Shown here: positions 37,236 through 50,460 of the stretch, one piece after another
How positions within the stretch are numbered: the first letter of the stretch is position 1
Layout of the letters: each line of letters begins with the position of its first letter
Source of the DNA: Penelope pileata
Taxonomy: Eukaryota > Chordata > Aves > Galliformes > Cracidae
Assembly (NCBI GenBank): GCA_013396635.1
Contig: WBMW01005527.1
Span: 1,351,540-1,415,539, forward strand
Reading direction: 5' to 3'
Length of the DNA: 64,000 nucleotides
Made by a program: the position numbers and the translations under genes
Notes under the pieces: generated by a model
Seen by the model: the letters and a program-made list of their open reading frames with translations, nothing else
The model's database searches: none
Told to the model about the DNA's origin: nothing

Positions 37236-37256
37236 GTTTGCTCCTTTCTTATTATA
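37236..37256 (+). repeat. 21-bp direct repeat, copy 2
   Basis: This is the partner of 36410-36430, 826 bases downstream, with identity across all 21 bases and divergent flanks. Confidence 0.85.
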
Positions 37257-39789
37257 CTCAAGGTTTTCAGAGTTGATGGATATTTTTAGATAATTCGTAG
37301 TGAAAATTAAATTTGTCAAATCTTGTTGCAATTCAACGCTTAGATACATACACCGTAGATAGGCTTAGGTTAGTTCCGTTGTAATCACTTTAAAATGTTT
37401 CTGTCTTATTAAAGCAAGTCAGACACTAGATGATAGAGTATTTGTACATTTATGATCTAGAGACTGTGCTTAACTGACACAAACACGGAAGTCATATTGC
37501 CAAATAACGGATGGAGTTCTCAACTGACGTATCTTGGCTAAGTTTCTTTCTAAATAATTTATTCTGTGATTACTTCCGTAAATATTAAATATTTTTAGAT
37601 TTAAATTGTATCAATTAACCTTCTTTGTAGTTCTGTATGTTTTGAAGTTCAACCCAGGATCTGAAATATGCAACTCTAACTCAGATATTCTCTTTACACA
37701 TGAGGTAGGTCTTCACTTCAGGGTTTATGTAATAGGAGTCAGTCAGCGTTGTTACTTCAAGAGTGCTTGCCTGTTATACTCCCAACAGTGTCATGTTTTC
37801 TAAACAGCAACACTGCAAGATGTGTTCTTATTAAGTAGTGTTTCGTTAAATTTGCCAGCTTTTTTTTGGTAAGCAAGCTTTCATTGTGGAAGAACATACA
37901 GAGAGCTATTCTTCTTATATATGATTTATTTTACCTGGAATTTTGACATTAATTCTATGCTTTTTAATGCTCTTTATGGCTTTTTTTATTTTTGCTTTTT
38001 CTGATCTGTCAACAGATATATACACAAAAATCTGATACTTGAGAATAGTTTTTTTATGTGTGAAAACTTGATACTATATTGCTACATTGCACATATAATA
38101 TTGCGGACATTTTATTTAATATCCTTAATTTTTTAATAGTAGTTTAGGAGTAATTTTTTTTACTGACTGCATGCTCTATCTGATGCATTATTTGGACCTG
38201 ATTTTAATGGCATGATGTCTAGATTTTATGCAGCCAGCTACCTCATCATTTTCTATGAACTAATGTTGAAGCATTTGCTAAAAAATTACTTCAGATTTGT
38301 TTCCCTTTCAAAACAGATTTCCTTGCAAGCATCATTCATTCTTATTTCATGTTACTTTGTGCACTGCCCTTGCTTTCCTGTTTTAGTGTTGTTGCTGTGT
38401 GTGCACAGATGTGTTTCTTTAGCAGAGTGCACATATGTTAGACACGACTGCGTGTCTTCATATAATTAGGGCAAATTAATTTGTATGTGTAAGCATGAAA
38501 CAATAAGGAAGATGTTTTTGCTATTTCTCTTAGCATAGTCTGCCCAGTTTCATTTGTTTTCCCATGGTTAGACAGGATGTATTAAGTGAGAGAAAGTGGT
38601 GGTCTTATCCAGGGTAGGAATTTTTAAATAACTATTTTCACAAGCAGAGTTCTTCAGAAAACTTTAAGAGAAGTAAAAATGACACCCTGGGGATTTAACC
38701 AGCTTACTTGTGTAGTTTAGAAAGAAACAATGTTGTTCAAGGATTAGATGAAGTAGGGAAACATCTGCGTTACCTCCTTCACCTTTCTATCCTTTTTCCC
38801 AACAGCATCCACCTATGCAATCCAGTCCTCCTTTCTGGCAGTACAACCACCGTAACTTTATTTTCTTGCCCTTCACGCTCCAAGTGTGTGTTATTCATTT
38901 GTACCTGGAAATGCATTATGCCTACTTCTAATACGGTCTTTGCATGCTTTTCATGGGAACTTGCCTATACTTTTTATTGGTTAATTCTGTTTCATTACCA
39001 TCTGCTAATTTTGTAAATGAAATACACTGGCACTTTTATGACCGACAGTTTATTAGACCACAAAAGCATAGATACTTTTAACTGCTTGTCAGAAGGAATT
39101 ATTTCCTTACCAAAGAAACAACAACAATTAAAGAAAACTTTCTGATATTAGATTTCATGCTGAAAAGATAAATATTAAGTAACTTGAATTTCCACAGGTA
39201 CAAAGGAGTCTGTAATGATCTAACTGGATAACAGAAATATATTCTAGTTCTTTGTGTAATAGGGATTCTATTTCAGAGTGCATGGGAAGTGGTGGGGGTT
39301 TTTTCTTTGTTTGTTTGGTATATTTAGTTATGTATGAAGAACCAGCAATAACACACATCTGCAAGAGGTCTCAGTGGACAATTAGAATCTTTCCTCATAG
39401 AAAGCAGAGTCTTTTAGTCCTACAGGTTCCAGAATTCCCGGTCGTTAATGCAACTATAATCACGTGTCTTTATAGCTGATAAAAACATTGACTGGGATCA
39501 ACGCAGGTTATCTGTTTTATCTCAGATTATTTATCTCTGTCTAATTATTTCTCCTTGACTGTTGCTATCCTGTATGACTGAGAAACAGAGATGAGCTTAC
39601 ATTAAGTACAAATATGTTCAACTTTCTTCTGTGTGGTTTGTATCTCATGTATCAATTTTCCCCAAGTGATATCTGAAATAGCTGCCTTTTACCCATCTCT
39701 GTTTTGCTCCTGTTTTATATTATCTCTTCAATAAGTACTTGAAACTACCCAGGATTGGGATTTTGTATCCTCTAGCCTCCTGTGCCAAT

Positions 39790-40060
39790 GTACTACACTG
39801 CTAGTGAAAACTTCTTTACCACTGTCCAAGCTGAACCTCCCAAACCACAGCCTGCAGCTCTTGCCTGCTGTTATAACTTCTGCCACTACCAAGAGTCAGG
39901 ATCTGCTGCTTTTGGAGCGAAACATCAGGTAGCGGTAGGCTGCTATTAGGTCACCCTGCCATCTCCTAGACTGCGCTCTAGAACTATGTTTATTTCACTA
40001 GTCCCCTTCTGCTGAACTTTCTGCAGTTTCTCAATATCCATCTTGAACCCCAAAACAAGG
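39790..40060 (-). repeat. Old, strongly diverged CR1 LINE 3' region
   Basis: In plus-strand reading, 'ctagtgaaaacttctttacc..ctgtccaagctgaacctccc' corresponds to the inverted CR1 segment usually seen as 'gtgaagaatttcttcc'. Further on, 'catcaggtagcggtaggctgctattaggtc' and 'ctgaactttctgcagtttctcaatatccatcttga' follow the order of an older CR1 consensus. There is no intact frame. It is much more diverged than the adjoining CR1 tail. Confidence 0.7.
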
Positions 40061-40146
40061 CAGAATCACAGAATCACAGAACTGTAGGGGTTGGAAGGGA
40101 CCTCAAGAGATCATCGAGTCCAACTCCCCTGCCAAAGCAGGTTCCC
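40061..40146 (-). repeat. Young CR1 LINE 3' tail
   Basis: The inverted tail AGAATCACAGAATCACAGAA is followed by 'ggttggaagggacctcaagagatcatcgagtccaactcccctgcc'. Only ~86 bases are kept. It is well conserved, so probably younger than the CR1 it abuts. Confidence 0.92.
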
Positions 40147-40147
40147 A

Positions 40148-41653
40148 TGTTGCAACAGTTTCGATCTCCAGAATGATTGAAGCACTGCCAGTTTTGCCAG
40201 CCGGTTTGTATTGGTAAAACACAGGAGTCTTACAGAAACTATGGCATTTATTTTCACAAAAATTAAGTAAAATCAATAAGTGCTATGGGAAATCTCAGAG
40301 ACAGATTTTTCTTTTTCTATTTCTGTAAGCACTGAGACAAATACATGAAATAGTATGTGGTAGGACTTTCAAAAGTGTGAAGTGTCTGTCTAAGTGCTAG
40401 TTGGTTAAATATCCTAAAAAACAGACCTTAAAAAACTGGGTGGGTTTTTTCACTGCATGTGAAAGGTTACCTGACTCTTGAATGAGTTTCTGAATTTGTT
40501 TTCTATTTTTCTATCGGAATTTTCTTAACAGAAGTGCAGGTAAAGTGCACTTTTCTCATAGACATTGTGTGAGCAGAATAAGAGGAAAAATTATTGCGGA
40601 AATTGTTTGCTGTGAATTATTTGCTTAGTTCTAATGAGATCATCATTCAATTGAGTATTTTGAGTTAATGTCAGAACAGCACCATTTGATTAATCCATGC
40701 TGTTTTCTACTACTATATCCCAGAGTAGAGAATGCTTTTCATTTAGGTAAGAAATCTAGGGGGTCAATCCTTCCATACTGTTGTTTGTCCTAGATTAGGG
40801 AAAGTTTCCTATCCTAGAGATGATTATTCACTTTTTTTTTTAATGTCAACAATAAATTTTAAACTTGTCTGTATCATTTATTTTATGATATTTCATGGTA
40901 CTACAATGAATATATATGTAGACTTGGGGATTATCCTACTCTTCATCAAATTGAGTTAGTGTGTGTACACAGCAGACATCGGTGCAGTGACTGCATGTTT
41001 AGCTATCTTTAATTATCTGGCTTAGACAAGACCTGAAATCTTGCTAAATAAAGTGCTATGTGGACTAATGCACTCAGCTGTGTGTTCCCATGGCTAGATC
41101 CCTCCCAGAATCAGAGTGCTCAAAACTAAGCAGGGTCTCATGGTCTGTTTTGTAGACTGTAATCACAACAATTTCCCCTATACTTATGGGCATTCTGCTG
41201 AGCTTTTTGATAGGGAAAAATGTTGTTTTGTGAGTTTTTTTTTTTTCCATGTATTGTAGGTGCATATGAGTTTTAAATGACAGAATGCTCAAGTTGTTTT
41301 AAACTCAGAATTTTTATTTAAGGATTTTCAAAACACACAGAAATAACTACCTAACCACAAATTATTTTTGCTTAGGGAATAAGACACCTTCAATTTCATT
41401 TTTCTTCTTTTGTTCAAACTTCTGGCAGCATGATTTCTACAATTTCAAGGTGAATTATTTGGACACTGTTTTTTTTAGTCATATTTATATTATGTTTATA
41501 TTTTTGTGTTAAAATAATATTCTTATATATAATTACATACTTTGCTTCATATTTATATAAAATTATATTTCATATAATTTTTTATTTTATATATTGCTTA
41601 TATTTATTTTATATTATCATCATTATACATTATGAAATACATGAATAAATGTT
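40148..41653. other. Unique DNA becoming extremely AT-rich
   Basis: No gene is present. From about 41480 the sequence becomes almost only A and T up to the CR1 insertion at 41654. Confidence 0.55.
41480..41640. repeat. Extreme AT-rich low-complexity block
   Basis: Long stretches of TTATATTT, TATATAAT and TTTTATTTTATAT type sequence have few G or C. This is a likely easily melted region, directly upstream of a CR1 insertion. Confidence 0.85.
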
Positions 41654-42045
41654 GAGGGAGCTGGGCTTGTTCAGCCTGGAGAAGAGAAGGCTCTGGGGAG
41701 ACCTCGTTGCAGCCTTCCAGTACTTAAAGGGAGCTTATGAACAGGAGGGAGACCAACTTTTTACATTGTCTGATAGTGATGAGAAAAGGAGAAATGGTTT
41801 TAAACTAAAAGAGGGGAGATTTAGATAAGATGTTAGGAGGAAATTCTTTACTCAGAGGATTGTGAGGCGCTGAAACGTGTTGCCCTGATTGCTGTGGATG
41901 CCCCATCCCTGGAGGCGTTCAAGGCCAGGTTGGCTGGGGCCCTGGGCAGCCTCATCTGGTGAGTGGCAACCCTGCCCATGGCAGGGGGGTTGGAGCTAGA
42001 TGACTGTTAGGGTCCCTTCCAACCCAAGCCATTCTATGATACTGT
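41654..42045 (+). repeat. CR1 LINE 3' portion (ORF2 end + 3' UTR)
   Basis: It starts in the conserved ORF2 block coding for ELGLFSLEKRR-like sequence ('ctgggcttgttcagcctggag'). It runs through the 'ttccagtacttaaaggga' (AFQYLKG) and 'tttagataagatgtt' blocks to the 3' UTR 'catggcaggggggttgga', and ends with CCATTCTATGATACTG. A TAA replaces a codon in the FRLD block, and other lesions break the frame. 5'-truncated, dead copy. Confidence 0.95.
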
Positions 42046-42450
42046 AGGAAGACAGAAAATGTGACAGAGAAATGTAGTGTTCGTGAATGCACAGGTTGTA
42101 AATACTCAAATAACGCAAATTTTGAAATGGGAGCTTGAGATGTTGTTATAAAATAGACAAATTAAGTCTTAGGTGTGCTTGGTAGAGCTAGGATAAAGAC
42201 GGAATGATCTCTACCATAAGCATAATACTGACCCTGTTAGCTAAATTTAAGAGGTCTGAAAGGAAGAAAGCAGTTTAGAACTGACCTTTCCCAGATTAAT
42301 AACCAGCTTCTGAACCTGATTATGTTTCATATGCCATTCTCCAGTATTAATTCCCTGTACAACATGGTTGAATGCATATGTACTTGTCAGTCTTAATTTG
42401 TAAGAATTAATTATTAGGAGGTGCATGTAAGAATTTTAACGTTTTTGCCA

Positions 42451-42481
42451 TTGTTTCCCACTTTTAGAAAGTGGGAAACAA
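42451..42481. other. Perfect hairpin, 14-bp stem, 3-nt loop
   Basis: TTGTTTCCCACTTT, loop TAG, AAAGTGGGAAACAA. Perfect pairing over 14 bases makes it the strongest short hairpin I noticed in the window. It is too short for a microRNA precursor unless outer sequence extends the pairing, which it does not. Confidence 0.92.
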
Positions 42482-44070
42482 AATTCCTTATTTAGAATTC
42501 CCTTCCATACATAGTGAACTATATTCAACTATACACTGTGTGCATATATATCTACATACAAAAAATTGACATGTAATACTTCTCTTATTAGGAATGTACA
42601 CAAGAGGCTTTTTTTAATTATTTTTCAACATAAGTTGAGTTCAAATTAAATGTCAAATACAATTTGGTGTAAGAAGCTTGGAATATATGATAGTCCTTAG
42701 AGAAAATCTAAGCACTCTGATCTCCTAGCCAAGCTGTTATTTGCATAATAGTGAGCTATAAGGTTATATATCATTATATGGCTGAATGCCAGACCATAAT
42801 CTACTCAGTAAAGCTACTGAAAATGCCAATCTGAAAAGCATTCATCTTCGAAAGGAGTTTGCATCTTCTATAAAATACAAAGCATATCGGCTCTTTATTA
42901 TTTCTTATTCTTTATTTTTGTTCTTGCGCAAACAGAATACTACAGTCTATTTCTAGCGTTCTTCTAGTTTATCTGTGGTAGACAAAAGCGCAAAATGAAT
43001 GTTGACATATTTGTTTAACATCCCTGAACAGATTAAAACTGCTTTAGAACTTCTTCAGTAATCAGCCTTGAAAAATATAAACTAACATTTGCATCCCTAG
43101 ATAGATTAAATTGTTTAAAAAGTTCTTCATTAATCATCCAAGGAAAATATGTTAAAAAATATTAACTGCAGGTTCTTTGTGAATATTCTGAATTCACATT
43201 TCAATAAGAAAAAACAATTTCACCACATAGCGTCCTTCTTGTGTATATATATAGGTAGTTAAAACAGTATCTTTAATATCATTGATAACAGAGGTCTTTG
43301 TATTTCATGATGAGTTAAAGATGAGTCTACACATCAACTTACTCATAACCAGATAATATACATGGTGCTGTTTGTTTTTCTTGCTGTTGTTCCTGTTGAT
43401 GTATGGTCTGCAATAGGCACTGGCTTTAGCCTTTGAATAGTTTTGTGGGTCAAGAAGGGGCAGACTCCTTGAAAACCTTTCCAGACGTGGAAGTAATACC
43501 AAAAGATGTAATTGATTATTCTTTGCTGTAAAATGGGCTAATTTGATGATATCTTGATTTGAGCTTAATATCTTAATATCTGATTTTAAGTACAAAATGG
43601 CAGTGAATTTTCTGCAGCAAAATTACTGGTGAACTTTCAAATAATATTTGTAATTTACATTTTTTGTTGTTCTGTGCTTAGGATAATTTCTTTCTGAGAA
43701 GTAGATGAACATTTTGCTTAATATGATGTAAGAGACTGTGAATGCTGAAGGTACCTCAAAATGTCACAAGTGAACTGCATTGAGAGTATATTTTTAATTA
43801 TGAAAAGTCAGGGTGTCTCTGTTGGGCAGTATTTATCCAAAGATATCAAAATACTTTGTCTTTGTAATATATATAAGCTATAACTTGTTTTGTTTTTTTT
43901 TGTTTTATAAGGAGATATATTGATAGCTTTACACTATCAAATTGCTACTTAACTTTAGTTTTATTTTATTAGAAGTGCAAAAAAGGACACATTCATATGC
44001 CCAACTACATCACTGGGTGGGTCTGTAAATAAAAGTGCTTGTGTCCATTATCTGTTAACTTTAAATAAAC

Positions 44071-44112
44071 AAAAAAAGAAAAAAAGAAAAAAAGAAAAAA
44101 AAAAAAAGAAAA
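44071..44112. repeat. 42-bp pure purine tract, (A7G)3 then A-rich
   Basis: There are three exact 8-base units AAAAAAAG, then A13, G and A4, with no pyrimidine across 42 bases. Mirror-symmetric purine tracts can form triplex (H-DNA), although A-rich ones do so weakly. Confidence 0.92.
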
Positions 44113-46443
44113 CCGAGACAAAGTCCAACTGAATAACAGAAGAAACCAACAAAATAAACTGAAGAAGCTAAAGATTTTATCATTAGACTACTCAATGCTG
44201 CACACAGCCTGCAATTCTGAAATAGTTCTGAAACAGTTCATGGAAGTGACTAGCTGTCTTCTACTTCCTTTTCTGTTTCGAGTCTCTTGAAAACTGTATG
44301 AGTATTCTTTTGAAGTAAACATGAGGATCAGTAATCAAACTGCCTACCATTTTTGTATCTATGAATTTTCTGTATAAGAATGAATTTCATTTCCAGGATA
44401 TTTAGATGTACCTACTTCTGGACATCATTCATGTAAAATGGTGACATTAAGATTGGTCAAAGTAAAATCATTTAAAATGTTCTTGTCTGACTAAACTTCT
44501 TCATTACAGTGTGGCTGACTATTGCCATTTAGCATAACAAGCTTTAATAAAATAGAAATGACATTGATTTTTAGAGCACAGGATTGATTGCTTGTGAAGT
44601 GCCAGGAGATTGAACTAGGCTATCCATCTGAAAATGGTTGTATAACTTTCGCTTGATATTACCATATTAGAAAACCCACTATCTTCCTAAATTTAAAATT
44701 TCAAGAATTGCTGTAAAGGCTTTAATTTGTCTCATGCTCACTAGGCAACAATTCTTCAGGGAGTTTAGTAGTGAGTGATCTTAGACATATAACTATTTTC
44801 TCGTAATATAATTATTCCTAGCTCAGTGGAACTACTTGGTTTCGTGCAAATAATTAAAAAAAAAAACAAATACCTATAGGCAGAATTTAAAAATTCTCAA
44901 ATATGGATAATTTGGGAGATCGTGATAGTTTAGGTGCGAAGTGTTTTGAATTTTCTCTAGCCATTGATCATGCTGATATTGAGCACTAATATGTGAATAC
45001 CTATGTACATGTTAAGTATGCAATGCACGTTGGACTCAGAGCTGCTTAACAAGTCAACACAAGACTAGTTTATGTAGTTATAATTATTTTCTCTTTCCCA
45101 AAAATCTTTGAAATACAACAAATTTGTTTCAGGTACTGGAATTAATGTAGCTAGGAATGAAGGCAAACCAGCAGGTATCTAATCTGAGCAAGTAACCATT
45201 GCCAGGAGTTATTGGTATTTTTCCAAAGTGAGCTCAGTTATTATTTAAACTACAGGAACCTGATACTACGCCTAGTGATATCCAAAGGCAGTTTGAACTC
45301 TTGCTGAACAACAGTACCACTGAGGTGTAAAACTATGCAGCGACTTTACAGCAATTCATTAGCTATGTCACAACAATTCTAACACCAAGTTCATCGTGTT
45401 TGAAAATCTTTCATTAGCAGTCATTTAGATATTTTTATTAATGTAATTTATTTGAAGATGTATGCATTTTTAGCGCTTTAGAATTATTTTTTCCAAACCT
45501 ATTCAAAAGCAAATTTAAAATATATTCCAAGAAATCTAAGCTCATAAAAATGAATAAATTCTCCAAACAAAATCATGAACTTATATACAAATTATAGAAC
45601 GTAATAAGATAAAATTACATTGAAGGAGAAATCATAAGAGGTTTTTTGAGTAAGCTTAAAGCAATTCTTTGCTTCTTACTACAGCCGTGAGATTAAGTTT
45701 CAGATCTGTGTAGTGATTTACATTATATTTAGGTACTGTTTGTTTTTTCTTTAATGCATTCACTTCAAAAGTTTTCAGTATTTTTAAAGTAAAATCATTA
45801 AAGCCTGAGTTTGCTCAGGAAATAGAAAAATTAAAAATAAAAAGTGAAAAATTAAATATTTTACTAGATATTTTATTAAATATTGAAGAAACCATTCAGA
45901 GGTGAGATGCATGAATACATGTCTACAGAACTTGGACCCTTTTCTTGTCAAGGAAGACTCTCAAATCTTCCATGGAATGATTCTTATTTATTGGTATTAA
46001 TTAAAATAAAGGGCACGAGACTGTGCACTGCCCAAGCAATCATTCCTAGTATGGTAGCTCATAACATTGTAGTGAGTTTTTCACACCCCAAAATCCTAAA
46101 GTGATTTATTATGTTTACAAATGTATTTTGTAAATAATGTATAAATATGTTAAAGCAGCAACCTTGAACTGCTGGAGAATCCAATAATGGATTTCTCCTT
46201 TATAAAAGAGAAATAACACATTAATAAGATATGCTAAATGAATGTCTGTAGAAAATACCTTCACAAGAGAAGATAATTCAAAGTGAATTTTCAGAAGGTA
46301 CTTTGAGCTGAACTTTTACCTTTCAGGAGTACTTCCAATTTGTAGTATTCTGGTGGTTGTGCACAAAATGGTTCTTTTGCTCGTATTATCCACCCTGAAA
46401 ATGTGCACAAATGTATGGGATAAGATACACAGACTTCCACACA

Positions 46444-46485
46444 TTCTGATATTGGTCAAAATAGTTCTGATATTGGTCAAAATAG
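46444..46485 (+). repeat. Perfect 21-bp tandem duplication
   Basis: A unit beginning TTCTGATATTGG and ending CAAAATAG occurs twice in a row without mismatch. The length is a multiple of three, and in the antisense frame it gives a repeated FDQYQN segment, but I see no gene there. Confidence 0.92.
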
Positions 46486-47403
46486 AAACAGCAATCTGCA
46501 GAGTGCTTATTCTGAAATAGCTTTAGGGAAAAAAGTGCATTTTCTTCAGTATTTTTCAGGTCAGTTGTTCTAAGCAAGTAGAACTGAATGGGTTCCTAGG
46601 TGCTTTGTATTGTACAAGATGAAGTTCCTGGCTGCTTACCATAGAATGTTCTTGTTTTGACCTTGTGTCAAAAAGAAAAAAAGATTCATTGCTGGTTTTA
46701 TTTTTTTTTTATTTTTTTTTCCCCCTCCACTATAAACTTTGGTCATCATGTGTCACTTGATGGCTTACATCAAGTTGTCTCTAATTAATTCCATGTCTTT
46801 TTTAATTGGATGTTACGTATGCCAGTTTCCTGCTTTTTTCTCAAAGGCCTCTAATTCCTTCTTTGTTCAAGAAGGAAATTGTGAATACACTCTAAATGCA
46901 CACTAAACCTCTGTAATATAAATATGTACATAATATTTCTATATAACTTATTTTCAGAAGGAGAGGTAAGGTGACAAACTGAGAAATTGACACCACTGCT
47001 TTGTAAATGCTACTAATAATCTGGAGGGCAAAACTCAACAGCTTCAATCACTTCAGCTGAAAGTTGCCCCTTCAGAGGAAGAGCAGCTGTGTGGCAGCCC
47101 TCATCACCAGGCCTCTGCATACACGTTTGGCCCAGTGAACTATTGCAGGTCGTGGTTACCGCTTCATGTGCATATGGTTGGTAGCACAAGGGAACAGTTT
47201 GGCTCCTTTGTGTTAGGCAGCCTAGAAGTTTTCCTGTGAAAAAGGGAATGTCTTAACATCTATTATTACAATACTTACATTCCTGAATTAAAATAAAATA
47301 ATTTAAATACAACTTTTATAGGTAACACAATGTTAACTGTATAACTGCTAACACGTAGAACATGCTTCTCGAGTATTACTTATAAAGTAGGTAAATGTCA
47401 GAG

Positions 47404-47429
47404 TTCATTATATCTGTTCATTATATCTG
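47404..47429 (+). repeat. Perfect 13-bp tandem duplication
   Basis: TTCATTATATCTG is present twice back to back. Probably a replication slippage event. Confidence 0.9.
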
Positions 47430-50400
47430 CAGTAAACATTCTTTCAATAATCAATTCTAATCCTACAGACTTAGAATATCTGTCTTATTAGATCTAAATT
47501 AAATGCACCTCTGTGAACTTTGATTAGAAGCTTTCATTTTACTTCCCTCCGCCTTTGAGTTATGCTAACGCTACTACCTGGTAGTTCTTCTTGCACCTCT
47601 GTAGGCACAGCAATTCATTCTCCCTATCATTCTAATTGCAGTTGTTTTGAAACAAAAACTACTGCTAAAGAAAACAGTAATCAAGCCCAAATCCCAACAT
47701 TTTTAATACATGCTGCCCCAGTAGGAGCTTTTTCTTTGAATTTATAATTAAAAGCATTTTAATGAAAGACAGCTTGAGTCTGAAGCTGTCAGGTCTCCCC
47801 TTGTCCTTGATACATACCAGGGGGGAGAAAAATAGGTAAAAAAGAGATATTTTACTTTTAAAGAAGCTCCAGTTTCTGGAGACATTTGTATTCAGATATT
47901 ACTCTCTCTGTCTCATGGGAGCGCTGCTCTGGTCTTCAGATGAGAAAGAAATAATAAAGCACATCAGGAACAGTGGACCTCAGACCTACTCTTTTTCTCC
48001 TTGTCTTGGAATGTTATTTCCATATAGAAAGCTACTCTAATGGGACACTTGTAAATGGCAGGGAATTTAGCCCTTGTGGAGTCTTCTCCAGAAATTGGAT
48101 TTTTGCTTAAGCAAACAGCAAACCATGCAGCAGGGAAAAAGCTATTTATTTGACTGCCTGTTGAAGAGCCTTACAAAAATACAATTCAGTCTGCTGCGAT
48201 CAGTGAAGTCAGCCTAGTATGCATTGAAGAAAAGAATCATTTTACCTCAACTGGATGTTGAAGCAATCTTTCAAATGCAGTGACATATAAGTCCAAACTT
48301 TAAAACTTGTTTGTAACAGGGATCACACAATCCCACATTTGTCATTAAGCACAGATTTCACTAATGGCTATTAAAAATTCATTTGCTATTCTTGCTTCTA
48401 GGTAAGTTTCAAATCTGGATATTTTCTTCTTTAGACTTTCTTGATGTTTTAAAACTCTTCGGTTGAAAGATGCTATCAATATGAACTCTTGTAGCTCTCT
48501 TGATATGAATGCTCCATCCCCTTTTCATCTGTGCTAATTAACTGAGCTATTAGAAGGAAAAGCTTGTTAGAAGTTCCTGAAAGTAGTCACCCACAGACTT
48601 GAAGCAGTAACATGAGAAAGTGTTCACTGATGATTGTTGTAATTGTGCAGCCTTCAACTCAAACCAAAGTAGTTGGGTCTGGGCCATTCCGGATGCTTAT
48701 CACGTCTGAAAAATAGGCCACTTCCTGAATATCTGAATCGGGTTAATTTGCCATAATTTTGTTGTTCCTGGGTGGCATCTGTGTGTGTGTATGTCAGAGT
48801 CTTCGTAAAGATGAGTCTTTTGAGAGTGTAGACCAGTTCAATTGGTGGGAAGGGCCAGTTCTGAACTGTTCTAGATACACTTGTTTCAACACCTAAATTT
48901 TGAAATTTTACCCTTTGTCTCCTGGATATGATAGTTAATACAAGACTTAAAACTGTATGTGTATGTACAATATTGATTGTGTTTTATAAAGATTTCTGCA
49001 CAACTTGGTTGTAAAAGAGCTTTCCTAACAAGGCATTTTTTATAAGTAGTAGTTGTCAAGTATTGGGACTTTTGGTATTTAGAAAAAAATCTCATTAAAG
49101 GCAATAACTAGCTTGCAGAATTAAGAAATCAGACACTTGCAAAGAAGTTAGATTTAAAATCATAGCTTAATTATTGTTCTGTATTACAGTAATACCTTCA
49201 TCTACTAACTTTTCCACAGGACTGTTTTCTCCCTAAATGCACAAATTCCATGTACAAAAATCACCGATCAACGTGTAATCCATGATCACATTGCTTTAAG
49301 TATCTACTGAAGAGAGAAATTTCTTTATGTACTTCTGTTTCATTCACCCCTCTGTATCTGACAATTCATAAGTGTTCATCACTCTTTATGACATCTTATG
49401 AAAGAATAGGATCCCTGTTTCATTAGTGGAGAGTTTAGACAGGGGGCTGAAGTTCTATATAGCACCTGATTTTTCATTTTGCCTGATACCACATATATTA
49501 AAAACATTGGCACACATGGTGAAACTGAGCCATAACCAATATCCCTTTGTAAACCATCTATTTAGCTCAAATTAATATATTTCAGCTGAAATTCTATTCA
49601 TCCTTTATACTCTACCGTACTTTGTTTTCCATTTTAATATTTTCTAAGCTTAAACATATTCTGTGTGATGTAATATTTTTTCTAGTGCTCTTAACCTGTT
49701 TTTCAAAAGGTCAGTTGCACCATGTATAATTCCAGTTTCAAAAGCATTGCAAAAAAGACATTCATTTTATCATTATTTTTTATTAATCATTCATGTATTT
49801 TGTGTTTATAAAGGAAGATTAGCAGAGTGAAAGCAATGGGCAAAAATGTTTCATTTTTTAACTCTCCTCCATCACTTGTATTCCACCCCTATGTATTGCT
49901 ACAGCAATAAAAATCCATGACAAGCTTCATACTATTGTTTGAATTTAAAGCAGAGAACAATTTAATGGGGAGGGACAGTGGCAGAAGGAGGATGGGATTG
50001 GGGGAGAAATCTCAGAGTGAATTGTTCAGTTGTGATATTTAAGTGCTGCTTCAATTAGGTCTAGCTCAGTGAATGCTCACAACAAGGGAGACCAGCCTCA
50101 GTTTCAACTGGGAGACAGGTGATTAATTCTTTAGCATCTTTCTGTCCAGCCAGACATAGAATCAACTGAAGTGCATTATAGAAGAAGAAAGAGCTCAGTG
50201 AATTACACTTCCTCTCCATTATGGAATGAAAAAAATGACATTAACAAAACTCCAGAATGAAAGTCATGGTGTCTGGGAGTTCTTTAAACACTCTGTTCGT
50301 GATCATTCAGGAATTATTCATGGACTAAGGCTGAACATGTCCATTGAATAGTATGTTTGAAACTTCTAAGTGGTGTATGAATTCATGATGATTTTTTTCA

Positions 50401-50460
50401 ACCACATATAACAGGATAACTGTGAACACTCAGTTTCTTTACCATTTAAAGTATCATTAA

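Larger units (their letters stand above)
31746..39789. other. Unique AT-rich DNA, about 8 kb, no gene seen
   Basis: No recognisable gene or mobile element was found. Small structures are palindromes at 33841-33885, an A-rich tract at 35015-35060 and a 21-bp direct repeat at 36410 and 37236. Frames reach about 100 codons without a domain; they have several Cys/Phe/Leu-rich stretches typical of AT-rich random translation. Confidence 0.55.

Noticed and set aside
42451..42481. MicroRNA precursor or transcription terminator at the 14-bp hairpin
   Set aside because: The stem and loop are too short for a microRNA precursor, and intrinsic terminators of the bacterial type are not expected in this genome.
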